DNA from: Verrucomicrobiales bacterium
GTDB taxonomy: Bacteria; Verrucomicrobiota; Verrucomicrobiia; Methylacidiphilales; JAAUTS01
Assembly (NCBI GenBank): GCA_031266335.1
Contig: JAISBF010000062.1
Location: 1 to 33,256 of the forward strand
Length of the DNA: 33,256 nt
Direction: 5' to 3'
Notes under the pieces: model-generated
What the model was told of the DNA's origin: nothing
Databases searched by the model: none
The model's input: only the letters and a program-made list of their open reading frames with translations
Translations under genes and position numbers: made by a program
Part shown: positions 8,172 to 14,265 of the stretch, piece by piece
How positions within the stretch are numbered: position 1 is the first letter of the stretch
Layout: each line of letters opens with the position of its first letter

Positions 8172-8467
8172 GTCTGTATCATTCGGTGGCCGAACGCGGC
8201 GCTGACGCTGACCTGCGGCGTGAGCGGCGGCGGCACGGCCGGGTCTAACAAGCGAATCATGCGCTGCAACGCGGCGAGGTAATCCGTGGCGGGAAAGGTG
8301 ATTTGTCCGGTGCCGCCGCCGCCCTCGAACGACGTGCCGGTGAGCGTCACTTCCTTGAAGGCCGTCGCGCCAAGGTCATGGTGTAGCGCGCGCAGTTGCG
8401 CGAGGCTCGTGCCCTCGATGCGGTGAAACTCGCACACCGTCGCAATGTTGTCTTCTCGTGAGGCCAT
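8168..8467 (-). CDS. Small protein upstream of portal, gpW-position (head-tail joining candidate)
   Basis: 99 aa starting MASREDNIATVCEFHRIEGTS; internal LAQLRALHHDLGA helix, a Gly-rich turn (FEGGGGTGQITF) and ATDYLAALQRMIRLLD helix. Lambda-type modules place the head-tail joining protein W just before the portal; the size is compatible but I cannot confirm homology. It is ATGA-coupled to the portal gene. TTGACT lies exactly 19 nt before the ATG, with a GGAG Shine-Dalgarno-like tract between them. Two head-to-tail CGCTGAC words occur near its C-terminal coding end. Confidence 0.5.
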   Translation of the reverse strand: MASREDNIATVCEFHRIEGTSLAQLRALHHDLGATAFKEVTLTGTSFEGGGGTGQITFPATDYLAALQRMIRLLDPAVPPPLTPQVSVSAAFGHRMIQT

Positions 8468-8486
8468 AATAAAATCTCCAAGTCAA
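8468..8486 (-). promoter_or_regulatory. TTGACT start-associated element with GGAG ribosome-binding site (gene at 8467)
   Basis: TTGACTTGGAGATTTTATT runs directly into the ATG. The TTGAC begins exactly 19 nt upstream, as at 1280, 9993, 10445 and 15640. GGAG is 9 nt from the start. Confidence 0.45.
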
Positions 8487-8551
8487 AACAAAGGCGGCGA
8501 CACGAACCCCCATCCGCGCCGCCGCCCCGTTGTGACTCGCCGTCAGCGAGG

Positions 8552-9058
8552 TTATGAGCGAATTTTCTTTTTCGTCGGCGCGGGCGCGTCGGCGTTGGTA
8601 GCAGCGGGCGGGGCATCGTCAGCGGACGAATCCGCGCCGGGCGGCGGGGCATCCTGTTCCCCACCGCCCGGCGCGGCGCCATTACCTTCCATCGGGAAGA
8701 ATTCCTTAGCGTCTAGTGACTCGCCAGCGGCAGCGGCGGCCTGTTGCGCGGCGGCCACGGCGGAGCGCGCGCGCTCACGCGCCGCCGTCAGCGCCTCGCG
8801 GCGCTGGGCTTGCGCAACGTCAGCGGCGGCCCGCGCCTGGCGTGCCGCCGCCGCCTTGCCCGCCGGGGTGCGATGGTAAAAGTCCCGCTTGCGCCACGGC
8901 GCGGGGTTGCGGTAAATCTCGCCGCGCACAATCTCGCCCGCGTCACCGGCGCGGTTCAGCGCGGCGATGGCCGCGTCACCGTCAGCGCCGGCGTACAGGA
9001 TTTTATCCATTACGTCAGCGTTGGCGGCGGCGGCCAGCACGATGAAAATATTTTTCAT
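8552..9058 (-). CDS. Ala-rich phage protein between capsid and portal genes
   Basis: 168 aa starting MKNIFIVLAAAANADVMDKI. N-terminal domain of about 60 residues (ALNRAGDAGEIVRGEIYRNPAPW), then an Ala/Arg/Gln helix (AAARQARAAADVAQAQRREAL) likely to form a coiled coil, and a low-complexity Ala/Pro/Asp tail ending APTKKKIRS. Unrecognised family; position suggests a head accessory or decoration-related protein. The low-complexity tail contains many GTCAGCG words. The region before the ATG has CCGACG at the 19-nt position, a degenerate version of the TTGAC element. Confidence 0.6.
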   Translation of the reverse strand: MKNIFIVLAAAANADVMDKILYAGADGDAAIAALNRAGDAGEIVRGEIYRNPAPWRKRDFYHRTPAGKAAAARQARAAADVAQAQRREALTAARERARSAVAAAQQAAAAAGESLDAKEFFPMEGNGAAPGGGEQDAPPPGADSSADDAPPAATNADAPAPTKKKIRS

Positions 9059-9084
9059 AAATTTTTCTCCGCGTCGGCGGGCGA

Positions 9085-9993
9085 CTACCCATCGGTCGGT
9101 TCCACCAACCGCGCGCCGAAGTCCGCGTTGCCCTTGGCGACGCCGTACATCAACGTCAGCGTCATTTGCAGCTTGCCGAGTTTGATGTCGTAAAAATACC
9201 GCGACATGAGGCTCAACCCGCTGGCCGGGTCAGTGAACACGCCGATGGTGCCGGGGATGTTCAGACCCGGCACTAACAGCGCCGGGTCTTTCGGTACGCG
9301 CGCGGCGAACACCAGCGCGGACTTCACGCCGGCAAAGCCGGTGAGTTTGTTGGCAGGCGGCAAATCCGGCCACTCAATGATTTGGTCGAAGCCCGCGACG
9401 TTGCGAATCACGCCGGCGTGGTAATCCGGCTGCTCGCGCGCGAACTCGACGCTGATGATGCGCTGGTCATTGCTCAACGCCTCGAACACGTCCGTGTTCA
9501 CCAGCGCGTAACGCCCGATGGCGGGCGCGCCGGTCAGCGTCTTGCGCAGCGCCGTGAAGGTGTCGCGGCCGGTGTTGGCGACCGTCGCCTCTACGTTCTT
9601 CGCGTAGTTGCCGGGCGTGATGAGCGCGCCGGCGTCGGCGAGGATTTTTTTGCCGAGCGCGTAGGTCGCGACTTCCAGTTGCTCATCCACCAGGTTGCGG
9701 TCGGTGCCGGAAATTTCCTGCTCGCCAAAATTGACTGACACGTGAATGTGCTTGTCAATTTTGACCGGCACGTCCACGGTCACGGCGTCACCCGCCTCGT
9801 AACCCGTGGTCGTGCTGTAGTTGGCGACCGCCGGCACCACCGGAATACGCGCCGTCACCGTTGCGCCGTAGTTGACCGGCGTGGGCGCCAAATCGTGACC
9901 GATGGCGCCGAGCGCGGGAAATTGTTTCTTGATGAATTCAAGCGCCCTCAATGAGAGCACGTCCTGGGTGAGCTTGCCAAGTTGATTAGCCAT
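9085..9993 (-). CDS. Major capsid protein, P22 coat-like (HK97 fold)
   Basis: 302 aa. It starts MANQLGKLTQDVLSLRAL and has the layout of P22-type coat proteins: an early GATVTARIPVV strand, TVDVPVKIDKHIHVSVNFGEQEIS (about 74-97, the strand usually followed by the long spine helix), EQLEVATYALGKKILADAGALI (spine helix), and a later FDQIIEWPDLPP segment. The closing segment SGLSLMSRYFYDIKLGKLQMTLTLMYGVAKGN is typical of coat C-termini. It builds the icosahedral head. It is preceded by a coiled-coil scaffold candidate. TTGACA stands exactly 19 nt before the ATG. Family assignment to the HK97 fold is firm; the P22 subgroup is likely but not proven by eye. Confidence 0.85.
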   Translation of the reverse strand: MANQLGKLTQDVLSLRALEFIKKQFPALGAIGHDLAPTPVNYGATVTARIPVVPAVANYSTTTGYEAGDAVTVDVPVKIDKHIHVSVNFGEQEISGTDRNLVDEQLEVATYALGKKILADAGALITPGNYAKNVEATVANTGRDTFTALRKTLTGAPAIGRYALVNTDVFEALSNDQRIISVEFAREQPDYHAGVIRNVAGFDQIIEWPDLPPANKLTGFAGVKSALVFAARVPKDPALLVPGLNIPGTIGVFTDPASGLSLMSRYFYDIKLGKLQMTLTLMYGVAKGNADFGARLVEPTDG

Positions 9994-10012
9994 ATATAAA
10001 TCCCCGTGTCAA
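9994..10012 (-). promoter_or_regulatory. TTGACA start-associated element (major capsid gene)
   Basis: TTGACACGGGGATTTATAT abuts the ATG of the capsid gene, with TTGAC 19 nt upstream and a GGGG purine tract between. The element before 15640 shares CGGGGAT. Confidence 0.45.
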
Positions 10013-10022
10013 ATTCGCGTGA

Positions 10023-10445
10023 TTATTTCTTCCAGAATTTTTTCGCGTGCGCCTGGTATAGCGCCATTTTTTTGTGCGTGTCTTGCTCGGCGGCGATGGC
10101 GGCGGCGCTCTCCGCTTCCGTCAGCGGCGCGTCACCGTCAGCGGCGGGCGCGGGTAGCTCGGCGGCCTTGACGCCGAGCTTGGCCATTTGCTCGGCCACC
10201 AGCGCGCCGGCTCTTTGGTTGACCTGCTCGTCGATATTTTTTTGCGCCTCCGTCAGCGTGGCGACTTGCTGTTGCAACGCATTTTTTTCCGTGGTCAGCG
10301 CGCCGGCGTCGGCGGTCACGCGGGCGTGGTCGGCAGTCAACGCGGCGATATCGGCTTCGAGTTGTTTGATGCGCGTGGTGGCGGCGGCGAGTTTTTCATC
10401 CGCGCCGGCCAGCGCCTTGATTTTTTCGATGATGGTAGATCCCAT
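10023..10445 (-). CDS. Coiled-coil protein, scaffold candidate
   Basis: 140 aa. Residues about 12-85 are a continuous coiled coil (KLAAATTRIKQLEADIAALTAD, ALQQQVATLTEAQKNIDEQ), followed by a short acidic Ala/Pro hinge and a basic C-terminal helix (YQAHAKKFWKK). A highly helical small protein with a basic C-terminal helix immediately upstream of a P22-like coat gene is the expected form of a capsid scaffolding protein; this is inference from architecture and position. TTGACATCGCGCC lies exactly 19 nt before the ATG. The gene is divergent from hicA on the opposite strand, with a 20-bp palindrome between the two starts. Confidence 0.6.
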   Translation of the reverse strand: MGSTIIEKIKALAGADEKLAAATTRIKQLEADIAALTADHARVTADAGALTTEKNALQQQVATLTEAQKNIDEQVNQRAGALVAEQMAKLGVKAAELPAPAADGDAPLTEAESAAAIAAEQDTHKKMALYQAHAKKFWKK

Positions 10446-10464
10446 GCCAAGGGCGCGATGTCAA
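10446..10464 (-). promoter_or_regulatory. TTGACA start-associated element (scaffold candidate)
   Basis: TTGACATCGCGCC with the T exactly 19 nt from the ATG. The 13-mer recurs identically at 16121-16133, overlapping the stop of the primase gene. Confidence 0.45.
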
Positions 10465-10485
10465 AATCCGCGCGAAAAAAAAATC

Positions 10486-10505
10486 CGATAAACACGTGTT
10501 TATCG
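10486..10505. promoter_or_regulatory. 20-bp perfect palindrome CGATAAACACGTGTTTATCG
   Basis: Perfect inverted repeat in the divergent gap between the scaffold candidate (minus) and hicA (plus). On the minus strand it is followed by GGATTTTTTTTT, so it could be a rho-independent terminator for leftward transcription coming from the terminase genes. It is also an almost exact copy of the palindrome at 5677-5699, which lacks a T-run, so an operator role is possible. Confidence 0.55.
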
Positions 10506-10512
10506 AAAAAAA

Positions 10513-10549
10513 CATTGACTATGCACAATTTTTCGTGCATATTGTTCCC
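10513..10549 (+). promoter_or_regulatory. Probable hicAB promoter with inverted-repeat operator
   Basis: TTGACT followed after 17-19 nt by CATATT/TATTGT just before hicA. Between the boxes lies ATGCAC-N8-GTGCAT, an inverted repeat well placed for autorepression by the HicB HTH domain. This strand-specific promoter would express the pair independently of the phage genes. Confidence 0.5.
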
Positions 10550-10780
10550 ATGAGCAAGGCAAAAAAGTTGATGGCAAAGTTGATGTTAGGCCAGGCGGAC
10601 AAAAGTTTCAGCTTTGCCGACGCAGCGCTGATTTTAGCACACCAAGGGTTCACCCTGGACTTCGTCACCGGTAGCCATCACACTTTTCGCCACGCTGACG
10701 GTCGGCGGGTGACCTTGCCGAAGCACGGCAAGGACATCAAACCGCACTATGCAAAAACCATCCGGGAAACACTAACATGA
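10550..10780 (+). CDS. hicA: HicA-family toxin (mRNA interferase)
   Basis: 76 aa from ATG 10550 (MSKAKKLMAKLMLGQ); the track's GTG at 10496 lies upstream of the promoter boxes and within the palindrome, so it is rejected. The HicA dsRBD-like fold is recognisable: SFADAALILAHQGFTLDFVTGSHHTFRH (about 20-47), with the catalytic His in GSHHTF, then RRVTLPKHGKDIKPHYAKTIRE (about 51-72). Known HicA toxins cleave mRNA/tmRNA and are neutralised by HicB. It overlaps hicB by ATGA. The pair is on the plus strand inside a minus-strand phage structural module, so it looks like a moron (an independently expressed accessory insertion). Confidence 0.88.
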   Translation: MSKAKKLMAKLMLGQADKSFSFADAALILAHQGFTLDFVTGSHHTFRHADGRRVTLPKHGKDIKPHYAKTIRETLT

Positions 10781-11127
10781 AATACTTAACTAAAATTTAT
10801 TGGAGTGAGGCTGACGAGGCCTTTATCGCCGAGGTGCCGGCGTTGCGTGGCTGCGTGTCGCACGGCGCGACGCGCGAGGAGGCCGCCGCCAACATCGAGG
10901 AAGCCATGACTTCCTGGCTCGGTTCCGCGCAAAAACACGGCGATCCAATCCCCGCGCCGGATTTGGCGACGGAGGAAATTACGCGGCTGTCGCCGTTGCT
11001 GAATGTGTCCAAGCTGGCCCGGCTGACGGGGCTGAACAAACACACTTTGGCGAGCAAACTGCGGCGGCACAGCCCGTTCACCGTGCAAGAGGCGAAAAAA
11101 ATTCTGGCCGTGGTCAGGATGTTTTAA
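10777..11127 (+). CDS. hicB: HicB-family antitoxin with C-terminal DNA-binding part
   Basis: 116 aa. N-terminal partial RNase-H-like fold typical of HicB: IYWSEADEAFIAEVPALRGCVSHGATREEAAANIEEAM (about 7-44). The C-terminal segment (about 74-110, VSKLARLTGLNKHTLASKLRRHSPFTVQEAKKIL) has helix-turn-helix character and would bind the operator upstream of hicA. Translationally coupled to hicA (ATGA). By analogy with known systems it sequesters the toxin and autorepresses. On a prophage such modules can stabilise the element or act against competing phages; which applies here is not visible in sequence. Confidence 0.88.
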   Translation: MKYLTKIYWSEADEAFIAEVPALRGCVSHGATREEAAANIEEAMTSWLGSAQKHGDPIPAPDLATEEITRLSPLLNVSKLARLTGLNKHTLASKLRRHSPFTVQEAKKILAVVRMF

Positions 11128-11299
11128 CTTCCCCGCCCGGTTGACGGTCACGCTTAGTCCAGCGCCGCATCACCAGTGCGCGCATCTGCGCCGAGCCGCG
11201 CTTCTTGCGCCCGCCCGTCGCGCTGCCGCCCTTTGCCCCTATTTTCGCCATGTACTGGCTCACTGCTTTGGGTGTCTTCGTCTTCGTCTTCGCCGCCAT
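11114..11299 (-). CDS. Small basic phage protein (KIGAKGGSATGGRKKRG)
   Basis: 61 aa starting MAAKTKTKTPKAVSQYMAKIGAKGG. The AKIGAKGG...MRALVMRRW pattern matches a recurrent type of tiny basic phage/plasmid protein with Gly-Gly followed by a terminal Arg/Trp-rich helix; function unknown. It sits downstream of the large terminase gene and convergently overlaps the last bases of hicB (11114-11127). It also overlaps, in another frame, the ORF at 11154-11396; of the two, this frame looks more protein-like in the overlap. Confidence 0.5.
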   Translation of the reverse strand: MAAKTKTKTPKAVSQYMAKIGAKGGSATGGRKKRGSAQMRALVMRRWTKRDRQPGGEVKTS

Positions 11300-11396
11300 C
11301 CGGCGAGATTAGGACGGCGACGCCGTTTTTGCAAAATTTTAAAAAGCCGTGCTTCCGCGCCTCGGCGACGATGAGTTTCCATGCGGTTTTTTTCAT
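11154..11396 (-). CDS. Small phage ORF, N-terminal part plausible, C-terminal half doubtful
   Basis: 80 aa starting MKKTAWKLIVAEARKHGFLKF, then CKNGVAVLISPDGGEDEDED. The first about 35 residues look like a genuine small domain; the rest overlaps the better-looking 61-aa frame and reads like out-of-frame translation (GRAQEARLGADARTGD). Either the two ORFs overlap extensively, or they were once or still are joined by a frameshift near 11290. It lies 24 nt downstream of the terminase stop. Confidence 0.35.
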   Translation of the reverse strand: MKKTAWKLIVAEARKHGFLKFCKNGVAVLISPDGGEDEDEDTQSSEPVHGENRGKGRQRDGRAQEARLGADARTGDAALD

Positions 11397-11420
11397 AGTC
11401 GGGCAGCATACATAACCGGC

Positions 11421-13292
11421 TTACGTTTTGTCAACCGCCAACATCGGCTCAAGTTCGTGCCAGATGACCAGGTGCATTTTCAACGTGTCGCCGAAGTCGT
11501 TTTTATCGCCGTCTTTTTTCGTCCAGATAAACCGGCTGTAGCCGCGCTTGTCGGCTTCCTCGACTAACTTCTCGCTAACCAACTCAGCAACGAAATGCGG
11601 CTCAACGTCGGCGGGCAGCCACAGGCGCGGGACGCGAATCTCGCCGCGGACGATTTTGTCGTGCTTGGCGATGCGTTGCAAATAGAGCAACTTTTTGAAG
11701 TTGTCGTCGTCGTAGTGGTACACATCGAGATACTGGTCTTTATGCGGCGTGCGCGACACCGCGACGGTTTGCTTGACCTGTATGCCGCCGCGCCCCTTCG
11801 ACGCGAAGAACCGCCCGTCGGTCTGGGCGACAAAGTCGCGCACTTCCAGCGCCTTGAAGCCCTCGTCAATCAGGCCGAGTTTCACCGCGCATTTTTCCGT
11901 CGCGCCGAGGATTTCAATTTCTTCGTCGGCCCGGTCTAGCAACTCGTAATCCACCAGCGTATAGCCGTAGTCAATTACCGCCATTTCGCCGTTAGGCTTA
12001 AATCCAGCCTTGGTGTATTTGAGCACGTCTTCCTGTTTGTCAACGCACATGGTGACGAGGCACGGCGCGAACGGACATTGTCCGCGTTTGTACGCGCCGC
12101 GCAACTTGAGCACGTCGTTGCCGCTGACCTCGGCGCGTTCTTGCACAAACGGCAGGCCGAGGCGATTGTTGCGGAAGTGTTGCAGCTTTGATAAATCGCC
12201 GCCGCGATTTGCCTGGATGAATTCCACGGCCAGCTTGCCCCACGCCACGAACGGCGAGTAGAGGTCGCTGATGTGGACGCTGAGCTTGCGCGGAATCGGT
12301 TGCGGGTTGCTTTGTCGCCAGACGCCGGCGGCGACCATGCGGTTTTTTTGCGACTCGTTGATCGGCTGGTGGCACGCGCGGCACTCGTAAAATGTTTCGC
12401 GCAGCACGCGCTCAAGGTCGTATTCGCCGGTTAGGTCTTTGCAGTGCGCGAAGCGGACATGCTCGAACACCAGCGGCTGACGGTCGCCGCAATGCGGGCA
12501 CGGCACGTGCAACTGATGTTGCGTGCCGGTTTTGTATTCGCGCCAGGTCACGTGCCGGTCGGTGACCGGCGTGGACAGCGCGACGAGCTTGCCGCCCGTG
12601 GTCTTGAGCCGGTCGCGCGCAAGGTCGATTGTCTCCGCCTCGCCGCGCGGATTGGGCTGATGCTTGTCGAGTTCGTCCAACACGATCAGGCCGATGGGCT
12701 TGTTCGCCAGCGCGCCAGACGAGTATGAACCTAACATGTGAATCACCATGCCGCGTAGATACATGGTCAGATTGCCGAAGTCGTCGGCGTTGGCGCTGAT
12801 GGCCTGCGCGGTGGCGGGACATTTTTGCAACGACGGTTGCAGCCGCGTCTTGCTCATTTTTTGCGCCTCGGCGAAGCTGTCGATGATGTAGGCGATGTGG
12901 CACGGCGCGTTCGCCACAAGGTAGCGAATAATATTCAGCACGGATTCGGTCAAGCCGAGTTGCGACGACTTCATGATAACGCACTCGTCGAAATGCGGCG
13001 CGCCGCTGACGGTGAACTCCGCGTTAGTGTATTGGTCGGTGGCGAACTCCTGCGCCAGGCGCGCGTATGGCGTCAGCGACGAGTCGTAGAAGCCGGGGAA
13101 GGCCGGCGACATGGACTCATCGAGGAAGACGTTATTCTCCGCCCACTGCCACACGTTATCGGTCGTGCGCGCCTTGTAAATGTCGCCGAGCACGCCGGCG
13201 ACGAACGCGCGCACGTCACCGTCAGCGCCGCCGCGCGACGCCTGGGCGCTGACGGTGACAGGCACCAAATCAAGTTGCAGCGGTGAACTCAT
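11421..13292 (-). CDS. Terminase large subunit (lambda gpA type)
   Basis: 623 aa, the normal size for the gpA family (about 600-650). ATPase domain: Walker-A-like MKSSQLGLTES (about 107-117; the variant KSSQxGxTE is usual in gpA proteins), IIDSFAEAQKMSKTRLQP, and Walker B LIVLDELDKH (about 202-211). Then LVALSTPVTDRHVTWREY (motif III region) and a zinc-ribbon-like HVPCPHCGDRQP (about 269) and CRACHQP (about 305). The nuclease domain begins near VTMCVDKQEDVLKY. It packages DNA into the prohead with the small subunit and portal. Its start overlaps the small-subunit gene by 23 nt. Three or more GTCAGCG words crowd the first 100 codons. Confidence 0.92.
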   Translation of the reverse strand: MSSPLQLDLVPVTVSAQASRGGADGDVRAFVAGVLGDIYKARTTDNVWQWAENNVFLDESMSPAFPGFYDSSLTPYARLAQEFATDQYTNAEFTVSGAPHFDECVIMKSSQLGLTESVLNIIRYLVANAPCHIAYIIDSFAEAQKMSKTRLQPSLQKCPATAQAISANADDFGNLTMYLRGMVIHMLGSYSSGALANKPIGLIVLDELDKHQPNPRGEAETIDLARDRLKTTGGKLVALSTPVTDRHVTWREYKTGTQHQLHVPCPHCGDRQPLVFEHVRFAHCKDLTGEYDLERVLRETFYECRACHQPINESQKNRMVAAGVWRQSNPQPIPRKLSVHISDLYSPFVAWGKLAVEFIQANRGGDLSKLQHFRNNRLGLPFVQERAEVSGNDVLKLRGAYKRGQCPFAPCLVTMCVDKQEDVLKYTKAGFKPNGEMAVIDYGYTLVDYELLDRADEEIEILGATEKCAVKLGLIDEGFKALEVRDFVAQTDGRFFASKGRGGIQVKQTVAVSRTPHKDQYLDVYHYDDDNFKKLLYLQRIAKHDKIVRGEIRVPRLWLPADVEPHFVAELVSEKLVEEADKRGYSRFIWTKKDGDKNDFGDTLKMHLVIWHELEPMLAVDKT

Positions 13293-14265
13293 TGACTTTC
13301 AAAACTTGGAACACCCGTTCGACTTCGGCGAGCCAGGCCGCATCGAACTCATCGTCGGCGAGGTCGCGCATTTTCGTTTTCATGCGGCGGCCGAGATTGT
13401 GGATGCTCTGAAAAATCACCGCGTGGACTTCGCGCAATGCGTCCGTCACCGCCGCGCGGCTGACCATCTCGCCGCTGGCCTTGAGCACGTCCGGGCTGGT
13501 CTTTTCCAGCGCGCGGAGTTGGTTGGCGAGGTCGGACCAGATTTTGGATTTAATTTTGATGTCGCCCTCGTTGCGCTCATCGTCGGTGACGCGCAGCGCC
13601 GCCATGTAGTCCGCGTGCGCCTCGCGCTCGGCTTCGCGCAGCCGGATCAACATGCCGCTCAACCCCAGATCGCCGCTCACGCTCAACGGTGGCCGCGCGA
13701 CCGGTGGCGCGGCGGGCGGCGCTGATCGTGGTGCCGGCGCTGACGTTGGCGGCGGTGGATCACTGGCGGCGGCGGCGCGCGCGGCGGTGAGTAATTTATC
13801 AGGCACTCGCTGTGTCATCCGCCGCGCCCACCACTCCGGCATCAGTGCCGGCGCGTCGAACGGCGGGTAGTCACCGTCAGCGTCCGCGCCGATTTTGCGC
13901 CAGCTTTTGACCGTGCGCTCGGCGACGCCGTACCGCGCGGCGTAGTCAGTGTAGGCGCGCTGGTACTTCGGCCGCTTGACCGGGTTGACCGGCAACGGCT
14001 CGCGGTCGGCACGGGTGAAAGTTTCTGCCGGGATGATGTCGTTGATTTCATCAACTTCCGCGTCGGTGAGCCGTCCGCCCTCCGCCCACTTGCGAATGAG
14101 CGCGGCCTGGCGGCGCGCGCGCAAGTCCTCGCTGTGCGCCGCGAACTCGGCCATCAACTCGCGCTCGCCCGCCGACAGCGGCTTGCCCGCGCTGACTTTT
14201 TTGATGACGTTGGCGAGGTCGGCGTCGAGCACTTTCCCTGCTAGCTCCGGCGTGACGTTAGGCAT
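13270..14265 (-). CDS. Terminase small subunit-like DNA-binding protein
   Basis: 331 aa starting MPNVTPELAGKVLDADLANV. Residues about 105-130 form a helix-turn-helix (YTDYAARYGVAERTVKSWRKIG) of the Nu1/terminase-small type. A long Ala/Pro/Ser linker follows (about 160-200, SDPPPPTSAPAPRSAPPAA), then a helical C-terminal domain (LREAEREAHADYMAALR, RALEKTSPDVLKASG) that would contact the large subunit. It is longer than lambda Nu1 because of the linker and C-terminal domain. The start overlaps the methyltransferase stop by 8 nt and its end overlaps the large subunit start by 23 nt, so the three genes are a tight operon. GTCAGCG/CGCTGAC words fall in the HTH-flanking and linker regions. Confidence 0.75.
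   Translation of the reverse strand: MPNVTPELAGKVLDADLANVIKKVSAGKPLSAGERELMAEFAAHSEDLRARRQAALIRKWAEGGRLTDAEVDEINDIIPAETFTRADREPLPVNPVKRPKYQRAYTDYAARYGVAERTVKSWRKIGADADGDYPPFDAPALMPEWWARRMTQRVPDKLLTAARAAAASDPPPPTSAPAPRSAPPAAPPVARPPLSVSGDLGLSGMLIRLREAEREAHADYMAALRVTDDERNEGDIKIKSKIWSDLANQLRALEKTSPDVLKASGEMVSRAAVTDALREVHAVIFQSIHNLGRRMKTKMRDLADDEFDAAWLAEVERVFQVLKVNEFTAAT

Noticed and set aside
10496-10549. GTG start of hicA upstream
   Set aside because: It lies in the palindrome and before the promoter boxes; the ATG at 10550 gives the usual HicA length.
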